From: Mycolicibacterium komanii
GTDB taxonomy: Bacteria; Actinomycetota; Actinomycetes; Mycobacteriales; Mycobacteriaceae
Reading direction: 5' to 3'
NCBI RefSeq assembly: GCF_001050035.1
Contig: NZ_CVTA01000003.1
Location: 62,001-126,000 of the forward strand
DNA: 64,000 nucleotides
This document shows, piece after piece, positions 58,198 to 64,000 of the stretch; positions within the stretch are counted from its first letter, which is position 1, and every line of letters begins with the position of its first letter. Under the pieces are notes generated by a model. The model did no database searches. It had not been told where the DNA came from and saw nothing but the letters and a program-made list of their open reading frames with translations. A program made the position numbers and the translations under genes.

Positions 58198-60195
58198 CTA
58201 CTGCGCGTCGCGGCGCGCGAGTTCGGCCAGCATCGCGTTGTAAGCGGCGAGGTCCGCGTCGTCGTCGCGGTCGGCGGCCCTGTCGATCCGCTTCGCCATG
58301 CGTCGGTCGCTGCGCGACCACTGGATCAGCAGCGCGAGCATCACCAGCACGAGCGGCACCTCGCCCGCCGCCCAGGCGATTCCGCCGCCGGTGCGTTGGT
58401 CGGCGAGCAGATCGGTGTGCCAGCTCAGCTGCAGCGACCGATAGAACGGCTCGCCCAGCACGGACTTGGTGCCCATCAGCACGACACCGAAGAACGCGTG
58501 CAATGGCAGTGACGCGAACACCATCCCGAGCTTGCCGAGCTGAGGAATCTGGCGCGGCGCCGGGTCGACACCGATCGTCACCCAGTAGAAGAGGTAGCCG
58601 CTGAGCAGGAAGTGAACGTTCATCAGCACGTGGGCGCCGTGCTTGTCGACCGCGGCGTCGAAGAGCCCGCCGAAATACAGCCCGTAGAAACCGGCCACGA
58701 AGATGACCGTCGCCACGACGGGCTGGGTCAGGAACTTCGACACCTTCGAGTGCAGGGCGGCCAGTAGCCACTCCCTCGGTCCCGGCGGATCCCCGCGGCC
58801 CGCGGCCGGCAGCGCGCGCAGCGCCAGCGTCACCGGCGCACCGAGTACCAGCAGGATCGGCACCAGCATCGACAGCACCATGTGCGCGACCATGTGCATC
58901 GAGAACATGGCCGGCATATACCGGCCCAGCCCCGACGACGTCGCGAACAGCAACGCCGCGCATCCGCACAGCCACCCCACCGTCCGGCCGACGGGCCACG
59001 CGTCGCCTCGGCGGCGCAGCCGCAGCACACCGAGCAGGTACACCACCGCGAAGACGATCGCGGCGGTGCCGAAGATCAGATCGAAACGCCAGTCGAGCAG
59101 GATCCGCTCAAAGGTGGGCGGGCCGGCGAGGTCGTATCCGATCGCCACCTCCACGGGGCTGGGCTGCTCGGCCAGCGGCGGCGGAGGGGTGCGCCCGAGC
59201 CCGACCGCGATGCCGAAGGTCGCTGCGAACAACGCCGCCTCCAGCAGCGCCAACCGAACCAGCGGCCCGCGCGCGCCCGGGTCGGCCTGCAGCGCGGACA
59301 CCGACGAGCGACGTTGCCACCAGCCGATCGCCGCGAGCGCGACCAGCGCGCAGATCTTGGCGACGATCAGCCGGCCGTACTCGGTGCTCACCAGCTCGGC
59401 GGGGGTCACCCGCACCAGCGCGTTGATCACGCCGCTGACGGCCATCACCACGAAGCACCACAGCGCGAGCGCCGAGAACCGCCGCGCCGCGATGTCGGCG
59501 TGCTTGCCGCGGCGCAGCGCGTGCACGAGCAGTGCGAGCAGACCGCCCGCCCACAGCGCCGCGGCGCCGGGGTGGAACAGCAGGCTGTTGGTGGCGACGT
59601 CGTGGGCGCCGCCGGTCGAGGAATGTCCGGCCAGGCCCAGCGGGATCAGCGTCGCCAGCGCCCCGCCGAGCAGGACCGGCGTCCACGACCAGCGCAGCAC
59701 CGGGAGGCTGGCCACCGTGACGGCCGCCGCGATGAACGCCGTCCACCGCCATGCGCTGGCCGTGTCGACGAGGCTGGCCGCCGACCAGACGGCCACCGGG
59801 TCGAGGATCTTGTTCAGCGGCTGGCCCGAGACATCGGACACCGTCAGCGGAACCATCAGCGCCGCGCACAACGTCCACACCGCCGACGCGCCGGTGCCCA
59901 GGCGCAGCGCACGGTAGCCGCCGGCGTCGAGCACGCCGTTGGGTTGGGGTGGGGTGAGGAACGCGGCGAACAGGAACGATCCGACGGCGATGACGGCCGC
60001 GATCTCGCCCGCGGCCCTGACGAAGGGGAGTCCGTAAGTGGTGAGTGGGCCGGGATCCGGCAGCCCGGTCGCGCTCAAGGCGTCGGCCAGCGACAGCGCG
60101 CCGATGCCCGCGGCCACCACACCGGCCAGCACCGCCACCCCGACGAGCACCGGCCACACCGCGCTGGTGCGCACGCCCGATGCCGTCGTCGTCAT
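58198..60195 (-). CDS. CopD/CtaG fusion membrane protein
   Basis: 665-aa polytopic inner-membrane protein. The N-terminal half (to about 330) is CopD-like: helices, SSTGGAHDVATNSLLFHPGAAALWAGGLLALLVH with metal-binding His. The C-terminal half is CtaG/caa3-type copper delivery: FSMHMVAHMVLSMLVPILLVLGAP and VHFLLSGYLFYWVTIGVDP. It is expected to handle copper for cytochrome oxidase or copper balance. About 15 TM helices. ATG 60195. The 280 bp downstream, to the ssb-like gene, hold nothing I can support. Confidence 0.88.
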   Translation of the reverse strand: MTTTASGVRTSAVWPVLVGVAVLAGVVAAGIGALSLADALSATGLPDPGPLTTYGLPFVRAAGEIAAVIAVGSFLFAAFLTPPQPNGVLDAGGYRALRLGTGASAVWTLCAALMVPLTVSDVSGQPLNKILDPVAVWSAASLVDTASAWRWTAFIAAAVTVASLPVLRWSWTPVLLGGALATLIPLGLAGHSSTGGAHDVATNSLLFHPGAAALWAGGLLALLVHALRRGKHADIAARRFSALALWCFVVMAVSGVINALVRVTPAELVSTEYGRLIVAKICALVALAAIGWWQRRSSVSALQADPGARGPLVRLALLEAALFAATFGIAVGLGRTPPPPLAEQPSPVEVAIGYDLAGPPTFERILLDWRFDLIFGTAAIVFAVVYLLGVLRLRRRGDAWPVGRTVGWLCGCAALLFATSSGLGRYMPAMFSMHMVAHMVLSMLVPILLVLGAPVTLALRALPAAGRGDPPGPREWLLAALHSKVSKFLTQPVVATVIFVAGFYGLYFGGLFDAAVDKHGAHVLMNVHFLLSGYLFYWVTIGVDPAPRQIPQLGKLGMVFASLPLHAFFGVVLMGTKSVLGEPFYRSLQLSWHTDLLADQRTGGGIAWAAGEVPLVLVMLALLIQWSRSDRRMAKRIDRAADRDDDADLAAYNAMLAELARRDAQ

Positions 60196-60284
60196 CCCCC
60201 CAGCGTATGGCGCGCGCGTCTGTTGCCCACAGCACAGTTCGGTACGGGCGTACCCGAGCCTGCGCTCACCGCACCAACAGCGGG

Positions 60285-62630
60285 TCAGGCCGACGCGCGA
60301 CGCTCCGCCCGGCGCGCGATCTCGCGTGCGACGAACTGTTCGCGGGCGATCCGCTCGACCATGTCCATATCGCGCAGGATGCCGCGCATCTCATCCCGGA
60401 ACGCGGCGCGCCTCTCGCGGAGATCGGCCGCGGGTTCGAGCAGATGCTGGTCGGCCGCGACCTGGCGCGCGGTCGCGAACAACAGCGCTGACACCGATTC
60501 GTTGCTGCGCACCCGGCTCTGCGCGACGTACTGGTTGCCCAGCCCGAGCGCCTTCTTGGTCAGGTCCTTCTCGTCGATCTCCTCGGGCGCGTCGAGCAAG
60601 GCGTCGGCGACGATCGCGTACGCCTCGAAGAACGGGCGCAGCATCGCGCCGGCCAACAACGGCGACTTGGTTCGCAGCAGTTCCCCGACCCGCCCCTCAC
60701 CCGCCGTGACCTGATCCTCCCAGCCCTGCTGCCACGACAGCTCCTCGGCGACGTGCTCGCGGAACGCCGCGGAGTCGGCGAAGTAGAAGTCGAACTTCAG
60801 CAGATCGCGCAACCGCATCACCTGCGACCAGAACGCTTCGAGCCGGTCGCCCTCGGCGCGGCCGGCGTGCACGAGCGCGAGCTCGACCAACGACGTCTCC
60901 AGGAACGCGTCGATCAGTGTGTTGCGGTAGAACGCCGCCTCGTGCTCATCCTCCGGAGCGATCCGCCACACCGGCTCGCGTCCACCCTCGACGCAGGTGA
61001 CGGGGTGCCGATTGGACAGCGCGTCGAGCGCGGCCCGCACCCCTTCGGAGGTACGTAACCGCAACGCGCTATTGGTCATCGGGGTCTGCTTACGCTCCAG
61101 ATAGTCCAGCGACGGCTGCAGCGTGTGGTGAATCTGGTCCAGGGTCAACGCGATTCCCCGTGTGGTGAGCAGCAGCGCCGACACCAGTGCCGAGGCGTTG
61201 ACCGGGGTGGCCCGCAGGATCCGCCACGACACCTCGAACGCCATCTTCTGCAGCGCAAGCCGTTTGGCGTCGTCGTCGGTGGTCATCGGCCCGTGCGGCA
61301 CACCGAGGTACTCCCGCATGGACACGGCTTCGGGGAAGCGGACGTAGATCTTTCCGTAGTTGCGCTCGCCCTGTGCCTTGATGAAGTTGTACATCCACGA
61401 CAGGCTTTCGGGCGTCTTCTCCCCACCGCGCGCGTAGGCGGCGTACTCGGACGTCTCGTGCAGCTGGTCGAAGCTGATCGACACCGGCTGCAACAGAATG
61501 TCCTCGCTGCGCCCGTCGAGGTACGCGTCGGCCACGTACGCGAGCAGACCGAGCTTGGGCGGCAACATCTTTCCGGTCCGCGACCGAGTGCCTTCGATCG
61601 ACCAGCTGAGGTTGAACCGCTTCTCGACGATGTAGCCGACGAATTGGCGCAGCACATACTTGTAGAGCGGATCGTCGAGCTTGCGGCGCAGGAAAATCAC
61701 GCCCGAATGACGCATCAGCGGCCCCATGAAGCCGAACGACAGGTTGATGCCTGCGAAGGTGTGCACCGGCGGTAACCGGTTCTCCTGCATCGCGACCGGG
61801 ACGATCACGCCGTCGAGATAGGACCGGTGCGAGAACAACAGCACGGCCGGATGGTTCTCCAGGTTGCGGCGCATCAACTCGACCTCGGCGCGGTCGTAGT
61901 CGATGTTCGGGTCGAAACCGCGGCTGAAGATCGCGCGCCCCAGCGACGGGATCAGGTCGACCGAGAAGCGGCTCCACCCGGTGGACAGCTCGTCGAGCAT
62001 CTCGCCGGCGGTCTCCAGGTTCGCGCCCGGAATCTTCTCCAGGCCCTCCCGAAATCGCGCCGATGCCAACAACTCCGGCTTGATCAGTCGCGGTGACTTG
62101 TACTCGGGGCCCAGCAGTCGGAGTTCGACGCGTTCGATCGCCAGGATCGCGCGCCGGATGACGAAACGTGCGAACTCGCGCGGGTTTTCGGCGACCGTGG
62201 TGTCGGCCCACTGCTGGCGAAGCTCGGAGACCTTGGCCGGTTCGCCGGCGACCACGCGGGCGCGTGAGCGGTCGCGGCGCAGGATTCGGCGCTGCAGGAT
62301 CTCGGGCGGGCGGTAGGTGTCGCGCCCGGAGATCACCGCCACCACTTTGGACCGGGTGGGCAGGCCGCCGGGCACCCAGAAGACCCGCACCGGCACGACG
62401 GAACGGTCTTCTCCCGCTTCGAGTTCCGACACGAGCGACGCCAGCACCGCGGCCGGCGGGTCGTCGTACGGAAGCAGCAGCACATCGATCTTGGCCTCGG
62501 GATGCTCGCGGCGCTGGCGCTGCAGCCAGTCGTCGAGCAGATCGCGTTCGGCGGCGGAGGAGGCCGACGCCAGCACCAGGGCGTCGCCGGTCGGCGTGAA
62601 GGGGGTGTACTCGTCGACGGACGGCTTCAC
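60285..62630 (-). CDS. plsB2: Glycerol-3-phosphate acyltransferase PlsB2
   Basis: 781-aa acyltransferase making lysophosphatidate from glycerol-3-phosphate. The HX4D catalytic motif is [13 protein letters not shown], block II is [22 protein letters not shown] and block III is [14 protein letters not shown], with [10 protein letters not shown] following. The GTG at 62630 overlaps the plsC stop (GTGA) and gives normal length; the upstream extension is frame noise from plsC. First committed step of phospholipid and triacylglycerol synthesis. Confidence 0.93.
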   Translation of the reverse strand: MKPSVDEYTPFTPTGDALVLASASSAAERDLLDDWLQRQRREHPEAKIDVLLLPYDDPPAAVLASLVSELEAGEDRSVVPVRVFWVPGGLPTRSKVVAVISGRDTYRPPEILQRRILRRDRSRARVVAGEPAKVSELRQQWADTTVAENPREFARFVIRRAILAIERVELRLLGPEYKSPRLIKPELLASARFREGLEKIPGANLETAGEMLDELSTGWSRFSVDLIPSLGRAIFSRGFDPNIDYDRAEVELMRRNLENHPAVLLFSHRSYLDGVIVPVAMQENRLPPVHTFAGINLSFGFMGPLMRHSGVIFLRRKLDDPLYKYVLRQFVGYIVEKRFNLSWSIEGTRSRTGKMLPPKLGLLAYVADAYLDGRSEDILLQPVSISFDQLHETSEYAAYARGGEKTPESLSWMYNFIKAQGERNYGKIYVRFPEAVSMREYLGVPHGPMTTDDDAKRLALQKMAFEVSWRILRATPVNASALVSALLLTTRGIALTLDQIHHTLQPSLDYLERKQTPMTNSALRLRTSEGVRAALDALSNRHPVTCVEGGREPVWRIAPEDEHEAAFYRNTLIDAFLETSLVELALVHAGRAEGDRLEAFWSQVMRLRDLLKFDFYFADSAAFREHVAEELSWQQGWEDQVTAGEGRVGELLRTKSPLLAGAMLRPFFEAYAIVADALLDAPEEIDEKDLTKKALGLGNQYVAQSRVRSNESVSALLFATARQVAADQHLLEPAADLRERRAAFRDEMRGILRDMDMVERIAREQFVAREIARRAERRASA

Positions 62631-64000
62631 GGACGCCCCTTCCCCGCGGACCTCGGTGCGGACTTCTTGGTCGCCGGCGCCTTGCGCACGGACTTCGTCG
62701 CCGACTTGCCCGCCGATTTGGTCGCGGACTTGGTCGCCTTCTTGGCGCTTTTCTTCGCCGCGGACTTCTTGGCCGGCGGTTTCTCCTGCGCCGGGATGTT
62801 GCGGGAGTAGAGCTCGTCGAGATCGGCCTCGTCGTGCGGCCACTCGGCCAGGGTGTCGAGGTAGAGCTGACGCACCTGGGTGATGCGCTCGTCGAGGTTG
62901 TCGTGAGTCCAGTCGTCGATGGGAATCGGCGGATAGACGACGACGTCGACCGTACCCGGGTTGAAGGTGCTCGAATCGCGTGCGGCGATCACTTCGGCGT
63001 TGCGGATCACGATGGGCACCAGCGGGATTCCCGCGGACATCGCGATCCGGAACGGACCCTTCTTGAAGGGTCCCACCTCGGTCGTGTCCAACCGGGTGCC
63101 CTCCGGGGCGATCAGGATCGAGAGCCCCTTGCGGGCGAGTTCCTCGACCTTCTTGAGCCCTTCGACCGCCTTCTGCGGATCCTCGCGGTCGATGAACGCG
63201 GCGTCCATGATCTTGCCCAGGGTGCCGACGATCGGGTCCTTCTCCAGTTCCTTCTTGCCCACCGACGTGAAATCGGTGTCCACCAAATGACCGGCGATCA
63301 ACGGGTCGGCTTGATTGCGGTGGTTGAAGAGGAACACCGCGGGACGCTTCTTCGTCAGGTTGTCCCGGCCGATCACCTTGACGTTGATGCCGATCGTGCT
63401 CATCAGCGACCGGCCGAACGCGGCGGTGAAGAAGTTGACGCCGTTGCGCTTGCTCCGCGTCAACAGCCCCAGGCCGATCGCCCCAGCGGCGATCGGCGCC
63501 ATGGTCGCGATCCCCGCCGCGGTGCGCAATTGCGAAACCGGGCTCGCGCCACTGCGACTGGAGAACCGCAGCACCGGCCAACCCCGTTTGGCGGCGACGG
63601 CGGCGAGCTTGCCGCCAGGGTTCGTCGGCCGCGGATTGCCCACCAGGTACATCAGCGCGACGTCCTCGTCGCCGTCGGCGTAGAAGTAACTCTTCGACAG
63701 GTCGACACCGTGTTCGGCGGCGAACTTCTGCACGGCCCTTGCCTTGCCGGGTCCCCAGATGATCGGACGCGTCACCTCGCCGGTGAGCAAGCCGTTCTCG
63801 TCGAGCTCGAACTTGTTGCTCAACACGTTCTCGATGCCGAGGAACCGCGCGACAGGCTCGACCTGCACCGTCAACGCCGACGAGCTGAGAACGACGGTGT
63901 GGCCGCGAGCCATGTGCGCGCGCACCAACTCCCGCATCTCGGGATAGATGCGCCCGACGATCTTCTGGACGAACAACCGCTCGGCGAGCTCGTCGATGTC
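62627..64000 (-). CDS. plsC: HAD-phosphatase/1-acylglycerol-3-phosphate acyltransferase fusion, 5' end missing
   Basis: 458 codons visible; the N terminus is beyond the right edge. The visible HAD-IB part has [20 protein letters not shown] (motif II region) and [13 protein letters not shown] (motif III). The acyltransferase part has [16 protein letters not shown] (HX4D) and [12 protein letters not shown] 50-residue C-terminal tail of Lys/Ala/Ser repeats ([19 protein letters not shown]) is added, similar in style to HbhA tails but not homologous. Upstream of plsB2 with GTGA coupling. Makes phosphatidate from lysophosphatidate; M. tuberculosis Rv2483c (recalled). Confidence 0.92.
   Translation of the reverse strand, partial: DIDELAERLFVQKIVGRIYPEMRELVRAHMARGHTVVLSSSALTVQVEPVARFLGIENVLSNKFELDENGLLTGEVTRPIIWGPGKARAVQKFAAEHGVDLSKSYFYADGDEDVALMYLVGNPRPTNPGGKLAAVAAKRGWPVLRFSSRSGASPVSQLRTAAGIATMAPIAAGAIGLGLLTRSKRNGVNFFTAAFGRSLMSTIGINVKVIGRDNLTKKRPAVFLFNHRNQADPLIAGHLVDTDFTSVGKKELEKDPIVGTLGKIMDAAFIDREDPQKAVEGLKKVEELARKGLSILIAPEGTRLDTTEVGPFKKGPFRIAMSAGIPLVPIVIRNAEVIAARDSSTFNPGTVDVVVYPPIPIDDWTHDNLDERITQVRQLYLDTLAEWPHDEADLDELYSRNIPAQEKPPAKKSAAKKSAKKATKSATKSAGKSATKSVRKAPATKKSAPRSAGKGRP

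Noticed and set aside
62640..62790. Shared Lys/Ala repeats of PlsC tail and the HbhA chimera as homologous repeats
   Set aside because: Low-complexity AAK-type tails arise repeatedly in mycobacteria; codon-level similarity was not seen.

Overview
The window is high-GC actinobacterial DNA from a mycobacterium, most likely a rapidly growing Mycolicibacterium. The evidence is ClpP1/ClpP2/ClpX, tandem resuscitation-promoting factors, the small aa3-oxidase subunit CtaJ, a 180-kDa-type glutamate dehydrogenase, an HbhA-type protein, an MmpL transporter, and a gene order that (from memory) follows the M. tuberculosis Rv2450c-Rv2483c block. Rv comparisons are recollection of synteny, not a search.

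Layout. 1-4.7 kb: S9 peptidase (cut by the left edge), then an HxlR regulator, thioesterase, FAD monooxygenase and VOC protein read rightward. 4.7-10.4 kb: two Rpf muralytic proteins, a ~1 kb non-coding gap with a CRP-like site, and the korA-korB-mobA operon. 10.7-22.9 kb: accessory segment with fdhD and a lipid-type biosynthetic cluster. Leftward it carries a stand-alone acyl carrier protein and an alpha/beta hydrolase. Rightward it carries a fatty acyl-AMP ligase, a KS-AT-ACP polyketide synthase ending in a PLP alpha-oxoamine synthase, a type II thioesterase and an MmpL exporter. A long palindrome lies between the two arms. 22.9-24.6 kb: an MFS transporter bracketed by two diverged copies of the clpX 3' end. 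24.5-29.4 kb: clpX, a secreted proline/glycine-rich protein, clpP2, clpP1, tig and tRNA-Pro.

29.5-32.3 kb: tRNA-Gly followed by a 2.7-kb element bounded by a 44-bp perfect duplication of the tRNA 3' half, with paired arm-type repeats inside each end and no integrase. It carries an Abi-like protein, an orphan and an HbhA chimera. 33.1-36.7 kb: divergent cis-prenyltransferase, UDP-galactopyranose-mutase-like flavoprotein and a polyprenyl-phosphate sugar-1-phosphate transferase. 36.8-64 kb: mainly conserved chromosome (GAF protein, Na+/H+ antiporter, nei2, rpiB, mycothiol-dependent reductase, pepN, HNH proteins, ctaJ, glbO, alpha-glucosidase, thioesterase, gdh, ettA, ssb-like, CopD/CtaG fusion, plsB2, plsC cut by the right edge).

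The best candidate for an undescribed system is the 11.8-22.9 kb cluster. By family logic a fatty acid is adenylated, loaded on an ACP, extended once with malonate without reduction, and released by decarboxylative condensation with an amino acid. This would give a lipid alpha-aminoketone that could cyclise to a pyrrolinone/3-hydroxypyrrole and be exported by MmpL. Second is the tRNA-Gly mini-island with the HbhA fusion.
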